Notes: generated from the letters alone by a model not told the origin. DNA of 64,000 bases from Bombyx mori (GCF_030269925.1 NC_085112.1:2357501-2421500); one strand, 5' to 3'. Counted from the stretch's first letter, positions 31,590 to 43,034 are shown. Translations and numbers: made by a program.

Positions 31590-32290
31590 AGGCTTGGGTC
31601 GGGGACGGGCATGCGCCGAGACGCGCGGCGTTGGGCGGGGCGCGTGTGGGACAGACGCGCCGCGATGGTGGGCCGCGACAGCCGCTCGGAGAGCGCGGCG
31701 CGCCCCTGGGCGCCGCGGCATGAGTAGCGCGCCCGTCAGGCCCGGCCCGTGCGCCAGCCATGGCGCAGGCCGCGCCCGCGCCCCATCGCACCCACTCCTT
31801 CGCCAAGAAGACCTTCCACAAGCCCACCTACTGCCATCACTGCTCGGACCTACTGTGGGGCCTCATCGGGCAGGGATACGGCTGCGAAGGTACGCGCCGC
31901 GCTTGCGCCCCGCGCGCATCGATACCGGCTCCGCGCGCTCGCCGGCACGACCAGCGCGTTATGCAACCCGGGGCCCGCGGCTCTTCCGGCCCGAGGGCGG
32001 AGCGCCGGCCCCGGCTTGCCTTGCACTTGATCGTTTCGAGGACGTCGGAAGTGGGTCGTTCTGGAGCACGCGAGAGTCGGGACGGAAGCGAGCTCCGGGG
32101 AGCCAGGTCTAGTTCGCGTCCGGTTCTCGTTAGACGGATCCGCATCGGTCGAGAATCGAGCGTTACGGTGACGAAAATGAGTGAACGTTTTGGAAAATAT
32201 CGATCGATCTGTTTTGTAAGAGGTTTTTTTTCCGAGAGCATTCCCGGGGCGGGGGGGCCGGGGCGCGGCGCTGCATCCCCCGCTCGTGTA
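31590..32290 (+). promoter_or_regulatory. GC/CpG-rich island around the C1-domain first exon
   Basis: About 700 bases rich in G+C and CpG amid AT-rich DNA, spanning the inferred 5' UTR, the first coding exon and the start of intron 1. It is the strongest base-composition island in the window and fits a promoter or 5' end. The exact transcription start cannot be read from sequence. Long open frames here on both strands are a by-product of the composition. Confidence 0.5.
31760..31889 (+). CDS. First coding exon of a C1-domain protein, probably diacylglycerol kinase theta-like
   Basis: The ATG at 31760 has G at -3 and G at +4, and an in-frame TGA lies upstream at 31721-31723. The exon encodes 43 residues plus one base and stops at a GT donor (31890). 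After a short leader (MAQAAPAPHRT) it gives HSFAKKTFHKPTYCHHCSDL and then LWGLIGQGYGCE. This matches the first half of a C1 phorbol ester/DAG-binding zinc finger: H, 12 residues, C-x2-C, 13 residues, C. The wording KTFHKPTYCHHCSDLLWGL is what I remember of theta-type diacylglycerol kinases (nematode dgk-1), which convert diacylglycerol to phosphatidic acid at membranes. A protein kinase C or another C1 protein is possible. The remaining zinc ligands must be in a later exon. I find none up to 64000, so the first intron would exceed 32 kb. Confidence 0.7.
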
Positions 32291-32329
32291 CCCTTAGCTG
32301 TATCTAGATGTTGCCTTATGTGGTAAGTG

Positions 32330-34200
32330 ACGATCAGAACCGTTTCTTCGGCTGCATCACATCGACCAAACTGTTCCAGGCGACGTTAATACTCTCGACT
32401 ACTAATAGGTCTAATTAAAAGATATTTCTTTCTGCGCATGTTGTTTTGCTTTACTACGATCAGAGTATATCAAACGGCACAAATTAGTTTAGTCAATGAG
32501 AAATAACTATTTCGACGAATCGTAAAGATTTTATATGTACACTCAGACCTCATAGACATTCTGATATTCCCCATTTAAATGGCTAATACCTAGATAGCAT
32601 ATGTATAAATATTTTACATATAAACCAAAAAATATGTACAAATAATGAAGGTCATTAAAATTAATCGCCGTTTTCCTTATTTTGAAACCGCATTATTACA
32701 TTTATCCTGGTGATAATAAAAATGAATGAAAATGTAAATAAAATGGACGATAAATTCGTTTCCAATGTTTGAGGACGAAGAAAAACATCTTTATTAAAAA
32801 ATATTTAGTTCGTGAGAAATATGCGATATATAAAAATTTTAGTTCGTGATACATTTATTCTCCCCATAAATAATAGTGAATTTTTTTTTTAATTAATTCA
32901 TTAGTAACCTCTTTAATTTTGTTATTTAACAGCATTCCGTGTTTCTCTGTTAACGTTACTATGCTCATGTTCAAATATCCTTAAGATAGAACTCTTAAAT
33001 TCACATAAGATATCCGACAAAAATCGCATAGAAAAATTCAAATCGTCCATTTTGTTAAGACGTGTTTTCTAGCGTCGTTCGCATTATCAAAAGAGGTTTT
33101 ACGTGTTTTCATTATTTCAATGTTGGTATTTATTTCCCTTAAGATACCTACACTAGTAGGTGAAAGTATGCTATTCCGTAATATTCGGTTCTGATGAGCT
33201 CCAAGTATTTTCGAAGACACATGAAATAATATGTTGCCGACCGGTCGGTCATGCTCGATACAATGTCAGCATGACACGAGCGACAGATTAGTTCAAGATG
33301 ACTTCTCAATCTAACATTGTTTAATTTTAAATTATTATTTAAAAAAAAAAATCGATTTCAAACAAATGAAATAAAAATCGATTTCAAACGAGTGAAATGA
33401 GGTATCATATTAGTTGAAGTTAATGTTGAACGTTGCGGCGAGGCTTGGGGAAGGCCTAAGTCTAGCGTTGGCTGTCTGTGAACTTAATATATAGTTGAAG
33501 TAAATTAAGCAACTATTAAAAATAATTAAAAAAATACTGATTTAATTTTGATAAAATTTGAAGGGGACTACATGACTAGAATCAGCATTCAAATGAAAAC
33601 TAGCACATCTAAAGAGAATCAATCGAATTTATAATCGCCTCTTTTTTTAAAGTTGGTTAATAAAACAGTTTGACCATCGGTGTGTTTACCTACCAACCTG
33701 TCATTATACACATCGTCTTTAAAGCATTATAAAAAGCTTACTTCAATGATAAATATCTTCAGTAGAAATTTGCGATTACGCACCGAGAAATTTTATCAAA
33801 ATTCATACTCTTTCTATGATAGTTTTTAAATTGTTCAAATTTTCCGATTAACACAATATATAACTTTTAGTGAATGTCAAAGCGTCCCTATTAGATGTGA
33901 CACTGGAATACCCAGTATTCTAATATTTTATAAGCGTATTTTTGGGATCTTCGGAAAATTCGATAAATTGAGTGCTCCTTAACAACATGAGTCCACCAAA
34001 CGCCCAAATATCACGCATAGTCGCACCTAGAAGAAAACTAATAAGCAACGTTTATTAGATAAAACAAATTGTAAGGTTAATTATTATCTAAGAGATAGTA
34101 CGGAGTGGGAATGAGCATTTTGATTTTGTTCCAGAAAGTTGATTTTTATTATATTTCAGTAATAATATTGTGTTTCTGTTTTTTCTTTTGCATATTTCAT
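32330..34200. other. AT-rich sequence downstream of the C1-domain exon, no exon seen
   Basis: Long A/T-rich stretches. I looked for the rest of the C1 motif (C-x2-C-x4-H-x2-C) on the + strand and found nothing convincing. Confidence 0.5.
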
Positions 34201-34368
34201 TATTTATTTATTTTTTTCCTACCTACCGAACGATGACCGGTATATTTCATACAAAATTCTTAATGGGCTTGTAAATATTAAGAACTTAAATAATAACATA
34301 TAGGAGGATATACTTTGCTTGAAGCCCAAATTAAGTTTCAAATAAGCGATCAAAGTATTCTACGTACG

Positions 34369-34541
34369 GTGTGCTTAATGCGAGTTTTTTAACGTTTTCG
34401 ATACCGTAAAAGTTAACTCGAATTTGTATGCAGTTGGAACAGCGTCCCTAGCGGCAAACGTAGGCAAACGTTCCAATTTCATACAAAGTTGAGTTAACTT
34501 TTACGCTATCGAGAACGTTAAAAAACTCGCATTAAGCACAC
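34369..34541. mobile_element. Palindromic MITE, 173 bp, copy 1
   Basis: GTGTGCTTAATGCGAG followed by TTTTTTAACGTT is matched at the other end by its exact complement. Pairing continues inward, with few mismatches, through GTAAAAGTTAACTC to CAGTTGGAAC, leaving a short loop around CAGCGTCCCTAGCGG. No coding capacity. Confidence 0.85.
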
Positions 34542-34724
34542 AGAACAAAGAGAGCATTGAAGTCAGTCCGGAGACACAGAAGTTTGAAATGATCTGTGAG
34601 ATAGAATAGACATAATTTAATACTGCACCACTTACGGAAATCACGAAAGCTCTAAAATAACCTCAAATGTACAATGCAGGTATGCCTAATGACGAGTAAG
34701 AAGTAAAGAAGAAAGTATGTTCAT

Positions 34725-34858
34725 TAGAGAGAGAGAGAGAGAGAATACACTTTATTGCACACCAAAACACAATTTACATTCAAAAAAACAATAAAAAAAC
34801 AGATAAATTTGTACAATAGGCGGTCTTATCGCTAAAAGCGATCTCTTCCAGACAACCG
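34725..34858 (-). mobile_element. 3' end of a LINE with a (CT)n tail
   Basis: An AGAGAG run, then AATACACTTTATTGCACACC and TAATAGGCGGTCTTATCGCT-like sequence. On the minus strand it reads GCAATAAAGTGTATT(CT)n. A related, diverged copy lies at 60548-60660. Confidence 0.55.
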
Positions 34859-35584
34859 TTTAATTTATAGAAATTCTGAAATAATAAAAAAATATAGCAG
34901 GTATGTTGCGGTGTACTATAGATAATACATTATAGAAAATATATACCGTTTACATATAATATGAAATATATACTTTCATTAACTAATCTTTCGTAAAAAA
35001 ACAGACCAGATTCTGTTTAACGAATGCACACAAGACAGTGTTGTAAAGTACAGTAAAGTCGTTTTCTATACAAAACATCTATTAGAAAAGTTTCTGAATT
35101 TTTAGAAAAGACCTTATAGAAATTTAAAAACGTTCCTGCAAAATGGATCTCCATTTTGTATTCCCAGCACACGAGAAATCTTCGCCTTGAAAACTAGTTT
35201 TTAACGAATTTTACTTTGAAATAAACGGATGCAAATACATTTGAATCACAATTAAAAATAAATCTTACTTTTTTACTTCACGAAGTAATTGACAAAAAGT
35301 TTAAAAAATCAAAGGTGTTATCTTCGATATTAAAACAATAATAACTTGTCCAAAATTCAGAAAAAAATGGTGTGCTATTCCATAACTTTAAGCGGGATCA
35401 TACTCGAAAATTTCTGAACATCAAATACGGAATGTTACCAACGCATAAAGCGCTTTTCTTTTACGGTAGTCTCCTATGACTAACTTGGGGCTTGGGTTTT
35501 ATTTATGAGAAGGTTGCAACCCAGATTGCAATTGTCAATAAAATGACATTTAATTAATTTTAATTTAATTTAATTTTAATTTGC

Positions 35585-35898
35585 GTAATTACTGGTGGTA
35601 GGATAATTAATTTTAATTTGCGTAATTGCTGGTGGTAGTACCTCTTGTGAGTCCGCACGGGTAGGTACCGCCACCCCGCCTATTTCCGCCGTTAAGCAGT
35701 GATGCGTTTCGGTTTGAAGGGTGGGGTAGCCGTTGTAACTATGTATGTATTTATTTATTGCATATATGGGTGGACGAGCTCACAGCCCACCTGGTATTAA
35801 GTGGTTACCGGAGCCCATAGACATCTATAACGTAAATGCCGCCACCCATCTTGAGATATGAGTTCTAAGGTCTCAAGTATAGTTACAACGGCCTTTGA
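35585..35898. mobile_element. Family B SINE with its 3' half inverted
   Basis: 35600-35742 is the 5' half in plus orientation (TAATTTGCGTAATTGCTGG to CCGTTGTAACTAT). 35750-35895 is the 3' half in minus orientation, again reaching AGTTACAACGGC. The two halves meet at the same element position and share about 12 bases. Confidence 0.75.
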
Positions 35899-35904
35899 AA
35901 CTGC

Positions 35905-36030
35905 TATCATTCATATCATTTCCACTTTTTACACTAGCGCTATTTCGGTGAATCTTCGATCAATGGCTTGCTGTTTACAAGTGGACACTTTTTCACTCGT
36001 CCACTGTACAAAATGATGCTCCTTACCTTT
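35905..36030. repeat. Family J repeat, copy 1
   Basis: CATATCATTTCCACTTTTTA, CTATTTCGGTGAATCTTCG, ACTTTTTCACTCGTCC and GATGCTCCTTA also occur, diverged, at 38300-38430. Class unknown. Confidence 0.55.
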
Positions 36031-36884
36031 ACCCTCCATATTTAAAACAAAGAATTGTCAAACTACTGCAACTATTTTCTTCAATCTTTCATGACTGAAA
36101 ATTTTTATACATAATTAACTTCCATGATCAAAAATCAGTTTATTGAGGGTAAATTTATTGGTATCGAACATTGATTATAGATTTAAAATAGGGTTCGTAT
36201 TTTTTTACTTTATCGGAATGATTATGAACATTCCCGAGCGATTCATGACATTCATAGCATGCCGAAATTTTTCAACTCAAGTTTAATCAGTAATTTTTGC
36301 ACACTAACACTAAAATAACAAAATAAAACAAATCGGACAACTTTTCTCAACAAAAAATCCGTATTATCTGTTCATGGATTAGAATTTAAAATAAAAAACC
36401 AAATAAGCTGTCTGTAAAAAAAAAACATGTCAAAAGAGTGGCATTGATGGATTTATTTCGCACAAAAACACTAAATGATAAAATTAGTTTCGACAAGAAA
36501 CGACTGTTGCTTTTTTCACATGATTTTTTGTAAAGTTTTAGGTTAGAAGAGGGACATAGACTACCTTTAATCCCGAAAAAAAACCTCTATCCTACGGGAT
36601 ACAGTTTTATTATCTCTTGACCAGTTAATTAATATTTTAGAAAAAAAAAATTAAAGCTATTCCTAAATAATACGCTCGTACTAAATATATTTAGTTGTAC
36701 AATACCAATCACAAATTTAAACCATATGTCTATTACATATAAGGGTTAATACAAAAAAGAGCTGTTTAATAGCACTATAATTTAAGCACTAAGAGATATT
36801 TGCCTGTCTATAATAAAGGTAAGTTGTTAGTGTAGGAGCTATAAATAACTTGAATGACAAGGTAAAATGGGCTCTGTATATCGG

Positions 36885-37000
36885 TGTTCGTAGCCTTCGC
36901 GTAGCCTTCACGTAGCAAGGTCTACGGTTAAAGTAGGGCGTAGCGAGTTTATGCAGACGCGTAGCAAAGTGTTTGCGTAGCTAACGCTACGTGGACCTTA
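36885..37000. repeat. Cluster of CGTAGC motifs
   Basis: At least six copies of CGTAGC in about 110 bases (from CGTAGCCTTCGCGTAGCC to GCGTAGCTAACGCTACG), CpG-rich in an AT-rich setting. Spacing is irregular, so it is not a simple tandem array. Confidence 0.6.
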
Positions 37001-37567
37001 ACAACTTTTTTAATATACAAAATATTGGAAGTTAAACTTTCCAGTTTTGGTATTAACGTTGTTACAGATGGATAAGCTTTTGCTATTCAAGTTAACACAC
37101 GGTGCAATCAAATTGAAATGCTACTCGTAAATTAAAAATTACATTAAAACACGTTACGTCTCAGCTGACAAAGCGTTTCAAAGCTATACGATACGCGACT
37201 TCGTATTGATTTTAGAATTTCAACGCTATCTCGACACGCGTCCGCTCGACAATGAGCAGTGTAGACTAGTGGAGACAATACGACAAGAACAATAGCCCGG
37301 TCCGACGCCTCGCACCAGCCAAGTGGGGCGAGATAAAGCGCTTTGAAATGGGCATTTCCACAGACAATGCACCTTAGAATTTAAACTGACGTTTGGGGAT
37401 GTATAGCTCGGACTGTTTTGCCCGTTTTACTATGAAGTAATGTGCGTTTTTGATTCGAAGCTTAGACAGTCGTTATAATAAATAAATAATAAAAAATTAC
37501 TGGAAACAAATCCGGCCCTAAATTAGGATTCCCTGTGTTATGGTTACCAGAGACTGACGTACATACT

Positions 37568-37690
37568 TATATATCGGTAGGCAGCGGCTTGGCTGTGCCC
37601 CTGGCATTGCTGAAGTCCATGGGCGACGGTAACCACTCACCATCAGGTGGGCCGTATGCTCGTCTGCCTACAAGGGCAATAAAAAATATA
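37568..37690 (+). mobile_element. LINE 3'-end fragment
   Basis: CGGTAGGCAGCGGCTTGGCT through GGGCCGTATGCTCGTCTGCC to GGGCAATAAAAAA, then a TA repeat. Confidence 0.85.
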
Positions 37691-37853
37691 TATATATACG
37701 TTTAAATATATGCATATATAGATAATACTCTTAAACATCCAGACAAAGAGCAAAGAAACCTCATCACAAGTATGTTTGCCTGATGTGGAAATCGAACCCA
37801 GGACTCTTGGCGTAACAGTCAGAGGCACTAATTACTGCACTACCGAATCAGTC
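37690..37853 (-). mobile_element. tRNA-derived SINE, minus strand
   Basis: Read on the minus strand: TTCGGTAGTGCAGTAATTAG (A-box region), then GGGTTCGATTTCC (B box), then an AT-rich tail ending at a TA repeat. It abuts the tail of a LINE 3' fragment at 37690. Confidence 0.65.
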
Positions 37854-38299
37854 AAATACTATAGGTGTTTGACATAAATCACGGAAGGTAGGATTGCACA
37901 TTAAAATCTGCCCTTGACTGTTCTTTCATTGCCCTAAAATAATATGTAACGTTATTTATAAATTAAATAAAGTCTCATAAATATATCTCTATGAAATAAC
38001 AATCGATAAATTAAAAATTCACGCTTAGCAAAGAACTGTATAAATTCTCAACAAAAAATTTTATGTGCGAATTATTGAGCTAATAACTGTTGGCAGTTTC
38101 TTAATATAATTAAAAAAAATCCGGACAAACCTTCCAATTCAATAGCTTTAGCTTTACCTGTACAGAACTAAGGAGTATATCTCAGTGTATTAAAAAGCGT
38201 CCACTGAAAGGGACCCAATTAAAGTGGCACCACAGTAGCAAGGGGAAAGATTTTAAAAATAGTTCCATAAATTAACACATTTCACTCTGTTTAATGCTT

Positions 38300-38445
38300 T
38301 TCATATCATTTCCACTTCCTACACTAATACTATTTCGGTGAATCTTATGATAATAACTTGCTGTTTATATGTGGATATGGACACATTTTTTAACTTGTCC
38401 CCTATACAAGATGGTGCTCCTTAATTTTATCCTCTATAAACAAAA
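38300..38445. repeat. Family J repeat, copy 2
   Basis: CATATCATTTCCACTTCCTA, CTATTTCGGTGAATCTTATG and GATGGTGCTCCTTAATTTTA, matching copy 1 at 35905. It lies about 100 bases upstream of the LINE. Confidence 0.55.
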
Positions 38446-38565
38446 ATTGGAAGTATGGTAATGTCACAGATAATATATTACGAAAAAAAAACACTATCCC
38501 ATCACTATAGCATTGTCAACTTTTGACATAATGGCGCTAGGAGAAGACTAGGTACCACTGAAGTA

Positions 38566-41121
38566 ATGCTAGAGGGGACTGACCGCGTGCTTGAGCAGTA
38601 CCCATCTGCGGAGGTGGTGGTCCTTGGTGACTTTAACGCTCATCACCAGGAGTGGTTGGGGTCCAGAACCACTGACCTCCCGGGTCGGGCTGCCTACGAT
38701 TTTGCCTTGTCCTACGGCCTCTCTCAACTGGTGACACAGCCCACCCGTGTCCCAGACATTGAGGGGCACGAGCCTTCTTTGTTGGACCTTCTGCTGACCA
38801 CTCACCCAGCTGGATACAGTGTGGTGGTCGACGCTCCACTTGGATCGTCTGATCACTGCCTTATCCGTGCTGCCATACCACTCTCTCGTCCTAGTCGTCG
38901 AACGACGACCGGGTTTCGAAGAGTTTGGAGGTACAGGTCAGCAGACTGGGATGGAATGCGTGAATTTTACGCATCCTACCCATGGGGGCGGCTCTGCTTT
39001 TCCTCCGATGATCCTGACGTCTGTGCGGACCGACTTAAAGACGTGGTGCTTCAGGGAATGGAATTATTCATTCCTTCTTCTGAGGTGCCCGTTGGGGGTC
39101 GCAGCAAACCCTGGTATAATAAAGCCAGTAGGGATGCTGCACGCCTCAAGCAGTCTGCATACGTGGCATTTAATGTTGCTAGGAGATGCCGGGATCCTGA
39201 TATCTCGGAGAAAAGGCGGAAATTTAACGCCGCCTCTAGGTCCTATAAGAGGGCTATTGCCAAGGCGAAGTCGGAGCACGTTGCCAGAATTGGCGAGCGA
39301 CTGAATAGCTATCCCTCTGGGAGCCGTGCTTTCTGGTCGCTGGCTAAGGCTGCAGAAGGTAACTTCTGCAGGTCTAGCCTTCCACCACTGCGTAAGTCCA
39401 ATGACAGTCTGGCTCATAGTGCGAAGGAGAAGGCTGACCTTCTGGTCAAGCTCTTTGCCTCATACTCGACTTTGGATGACGGAGGAGCCACGCCGCCCAA
39501 CATCTCCCGGTGTGACAGCTCCATGCCTGAGATTCGCATCACACAGCGTGCGGTCAGACAGGAGCTTCGGTTTCTTGATGTCCATAAGTCGAGTGGGCCA
39601 GATTGCATCCCCGCAGTGGTTCTAAAAACATGCGCCCCTGAGTTGACACCCGCGCTAACGCGTCTATATCGCCTCTCGTACAATACCAACAGGGTTCCGT
39701 CTTCATGGAAGACTGCTCATGTCCACCCTATCCCCAAAAAGGGTGACCGGTCGGACCCCTCGAATTACAGACCTATCGCGATAACTTCCTTGCTTTCCAA
39801 GGTGATGGAGCGAATCATAAACATCCAACTTCTTAAGTATCTTGAGGATCGCCAGCTGATCAGTGACCGACAGTACGGTTTCCGTCATGGTCGCTCAGCT
39901 GGCGATCTTCTTGTATACCTCACACATAAATGGGCTGAAGCCTTGGAAAGCAAGGGCGAGGCTCTCGCCGTGAGCCTTGACATCGCGAAGGCCTTCGACA
40001 GGGTCTGGCATAGGGCACTTCTATCGAAGCTTCCAGCATACGGGATCCCCGAGGGACTCTGCAAGTGGATCGCTAGCTTTTTGGATGGACGGAGCATCAA
40101 AGTTGTCGTCGACGGCTGCTGCTCCGATACCATGACCATCAACGCTGGTGTTCCACAAGGTTCGGTGCTCTCCCCCACGCTTTTCATACTGCATATCAAT
40201 GACATGCTATCCATTGATGGCATGCATTGCTATGCGGATGATAGCACGGGGGATGCGCGATATATCGGCCATCAGAGTCTCTCTCGAAGCGTTGTACACG
40301 AGAGGCGATTAAAACTTGTGTCTGAAGTGGAGAACTCTCTGGGGCGGGTTTCCAAGTGGGGTGAACTGAATTCAGTTCAGTTCAACCCATTGAAGACACA
40401 GGTTTGCGCGTTCACTGCGAAGAAGGACCCTTTTGTCATGGCGCCGGAATTTCAAGGAGTATCCCTGCAGCTTTCCGCGAGTATCGGGATTCTGGGGGTC
40501 GATATTTCGAGCGATGTCCAGTTTCGGAGTCATTTGGAAGGTAAAGCCAAATTGGCCTCTAAAATGTTGGGAGTTCTCAACAGAGCGAAGCGGTATTTCA
40601 CGCCTGGACAAAGACTTGCGCTTTATAAGGCGCAGGTCCGACCTCGCGTGGAGTACTGCTCTCACCTCTGGGCCGGGGCTCCCAAATACCAGCTACTTCC
40701 ATTTGACTCCATACAGAAACGGGCTGTTCGGATGGTCGATAGTCCTGCTCTCGCGGATCGCTTGGAACCTCTGGGTCTACGGAGGGACTTCGGTTCTCTC
40801 TGTGTTTTATACCGCATGGTCCATGGGGAATGCTCTGAGGAATTATTCGAGATGATTCCCTCATCTCCTTTTTATCATCGCACCTCCCGCCATCGGAGCA
40901 GAGTTCATCCATATTATCTGGAACCGCTGCATTCATCGACAGTGCGTTTCCAAAGATCTTTTTTGCCACGTACCATCCGGCTTTGGAATGAACTCCCCTC
41001 CACGGTGTTTTCCGAGCGCTATGACATGTCCTTCTTCAAACGAGGCTTGCGGAGAGTACTTTATGGTAGGCAGCGGCTTGGCTCTGCCCCTGGCATTGCT
41101 GACGTCCATGAGCGACGGTGA
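38566..41121 (+). CDS. LINE endonuclease/reverse transcriptase, 851 residues, N-terminally truncated
   Basis: Enzyme of target-primed reverse transcription. Residues 21-26 (GDFNAH) and S95-D96-H97 are the distal catalytic motifs of an apurinic-type endonuclease. The proximal half, with the first metal-binding motifs, is missing. The reverse transcriptase runs roughly from residue 330 to 600, with IPKKGDRSDPSNYRPIAITS, SLDIAKAFD (D472), AGVPQGSVLSPTLF and the catalytic YADD at 556-559. The C-terminal part has HLWAGAPKYQLLPFDSIQ and LPRTIRLWNELPSTVF, typical of lepidopteran jockey-type elements. The frame is open to TGA at 41119-41121. The ATG at 38566 is simply the first in the truncated copy and probably not a native start. 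Confidence 0.9.
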   Translation: MLEGTDRVLEQYPSAEVVVLGDFNAHHQEWLGSRTTDLPGRAAYDFALSYGLSQLVTQPTRVPDIEGHEPSLLDLLLTTHPAGYSVVVDAPLGSSDHCLIRAAIPLSRPSRRTTTGFRRVWRYRSADWDGMREFYASYPWGRLCFSSDDPDVCADRLKDVVLQGMELFIPSSEVPVGGRSKPWYNKASRDAARLKQSAYVAFNVARRCRDPDISEKRRKFNAASRSYKRAIAKAKSEHVARIGERLNSYPSGSRAFWSLAKAAEGNFCRSSLPPLRKSNDSLAHSAKEKADLLVKLFASYSTLDDGGATPPNISRCDSSMPEIRITQRAVRQELRFLDVHKSSGPDCIPAVVLKTCAPELTPALTRLYRLSYNTNRVPSSWKTAHVHPIPKKGDRSDPSNYRPIAITSLLSKVMERIINIQLLKYLEDRQLISDRQYGFRHGRSAGDLLVYLTHKWAEALESKGEALAVSLDIAKAFDRVWHRALLSKLPAYGIPEGLCKWIASFLDGRSIKVVVDGCCSDTMTINAGVPQGSVLSPTLFILHINDMLSIDGMHCYADDSTGDARYIGHQSLSRSVVHERRLKLVSEVENSLGRVSKWGELNSVQFNPLKTQVCAFTAKKDPFVMAPEFQGVSLQLSASIGILGVDISSDVQFRSHLEGKAKLASKMLGVLNRAKRYFTPGQRLALYKAQVRPRVEYCSHLWAGAPKYQLLPFDSIQKRAVRMVDSPALADRLEPLGLRRDFGSLCVLYRMVHGECSEELFEMIPSSPFYHRTSRHRSRVHPYYLEPLHSSTVRFQRSFLPRTIRLWNELPSTVFSERYDMSFFKRGLRRVLYGRQRLGSAPGIADVHERR

Positions 41122-41167
41122 CCACTTACCATCAGGTGGGCCGTATGCTCGTCTGCCTAAAAAGGCA

Positions 41168-41267
<100 letters not shown>

Positions 41268-41588
41268 TGCGCACACTGACGCTTCGCATCCCTAGTTGGC
41301 TTGGAAGCTATACATTACACATTGAAAAGAACTAGCCGTCAACGTGACAATTAAGTGGCGCATAGACAATGGGTGTCCGGCTGTCCATGGCGTCGCGGCG
41401 AGTATGTGGAACATAGTCGAGATAACAGCCTTCCAACGGACATTGTATTGTTAATGTAACAATGTCGTGCCTACCCGAGAAATGTGGGGGCGACTTGTAG
41501 ACAATTGAATTCTCTTTGATGAACATTAACGGTGTCAGTGACGTAAAGAGCGTTGATGTAACAACATAAGATCTTATTTTGTTTGTCA

Positions 41589-41799
41589 TTTTTTTTATTG
41601 CTTAAGTGATTACCGGAGCCCATAGATATCTAAAATGTAAATTCCGCCACCAACCTTGAGATATGGGTTCTAAGGTCTCGGTATAGTCACAACGGCTGCC
41701 CCACCCTTCAAACCGAAACGCATTACTGCTTTACGGCTGATATAGGCAGGCTGGTGGTACCTACCAGTGTGGACTTACAAGAGATCCTACCACCAGTAA
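41589..41799 (-). mobile_element. Family B SINE
   Basis: TTTTTTTATTGCTTAAGTG, lacking about 40 bases of the usual tail, then the body to CCTACCACCAGTAA. Confidence 0.8.
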
Positions 41800-42700
41800 A
41801 TGTCATTTCATAATTTTTTTTGTCTTTTCAAAACCAAAGTACTTAAAGTCATAACTATTGCGTTTCAACAACATGATAGTTTAATTCAATCAAATCCGAA
41901 TATTGTCAATCTGAATATGCAATTGCTGAAACACTTTGTTTGTTCAATTGGTTTTCGTGCAATCTATGTAACTTATGGTTTTAAAAAAAATCTTTATATG
42001 AACAGTCATATAAATAAAAATATTTTTTAAAATTATAATAATTTACTTATATTGTACTAAACTATATTATATTCTATATCATATATTATTACTTGTAGTA
42101 CTTGTAGTGGTATGGTACGTGTAGTAATGGAGGGTTACCTCTACCCTCCATACGTGTAGTGCAATGTACCTACACAGTATAAGCTTAATACTTGCAATAA
42201 TGAATTGTTCTTATGCTGCTGTGTTTTTTTTTACCGGCTTTGATTGAATTTATCTTTTTATTTTACTAGTACTCAACAACGATTTAAAATCGAACATAAT
42301 AACACACTACAATAATGACGTCACAAGATTCAGATACATTTAATATTCGAATCCAATTTTTTATTTGAGTTTTCCATAGATATCTAAAAAAACTATTAAT
42401 TTCCCGTTTCTCATTTAGCTCGTATTGGTCGATTTTCTTTTATTTTGTCAAGCACAAACAAACATACAGAATTCCATGACAAACAAAAGATAAAAGTATT
42501 TTACTGTCAATACAAAGCCAATTTATAAAACTATAATTTTTTGGTAATTCAGCTAATTATATAATAAATTATACTATAGGATGCTCATGGTTTATTTTCT
42601 ATGAATAATTCGTCATCCTTTAAAAGACAATATAGGGTATCTAACACATTTCTAAACGAAATATCATTTATTGAATTCTCAAAGGTTCACAGGTTGATGT
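41800..42700. other. AT-rich sequence, nothing recognised
   Basis: No supported frame, exon or repeat family. A short duplicated TACCCTCCATAC/GTAGTG patch lies near 42110-42165. Confidence 0.5.
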
Positions 42701-42702
42701 TC

Positions 42703-43034
42703 TAAAAATAAACCTCCATGGTCTTGTTGGGACGGTAAATGTATAAATACATTCGTATATCGGCAGAGGCGAGGCACCATCCAGGGTTGCCATGTAGGTC
42801 GTCGATGACGTCACGCGCTGGTGACCTACTTCCTTGGCCATTGAGAGACGCGCGTCAATGGTGCCTCCCCCCGCGACCTGCATCGACCCCCCTGGAAACA
42901 TGAACCAAAGGAGGGCACGAAATATAATAACACTATAGATAACGGTGTATAGAAAAAAAAAAAACTTCTGTCGGGATTAGATCCTTTGCTATGCTCTATA
43001 TAAGCTCTGTGGTAACATGGAGGTTTTATTTTCT
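42703..43034. repeat. Possible MITE with 16-bp inverted ends
   Basis: AAAATAAACCTCCATGG at the left is mirrored by AACATGGAGGTTTTATTTT at the right. The interior is GC-richer, with GATGACGTCACGCGC. No target duplication identified. Confidence 0.35.

Noticed and set aside
31594..32326. Long overlapping open frames on both strands beyond the C1-domain exon
   Set aside because: They are caused by the high GC content (few stop codons). Only the 31760-31889 frame carries domain similarity, and it ends at a proper donor.
42668..42901. 77-codon minus-strand frame
   Set aside because: It falls inside the possible MITE at 42703-43034 and shows no domain.
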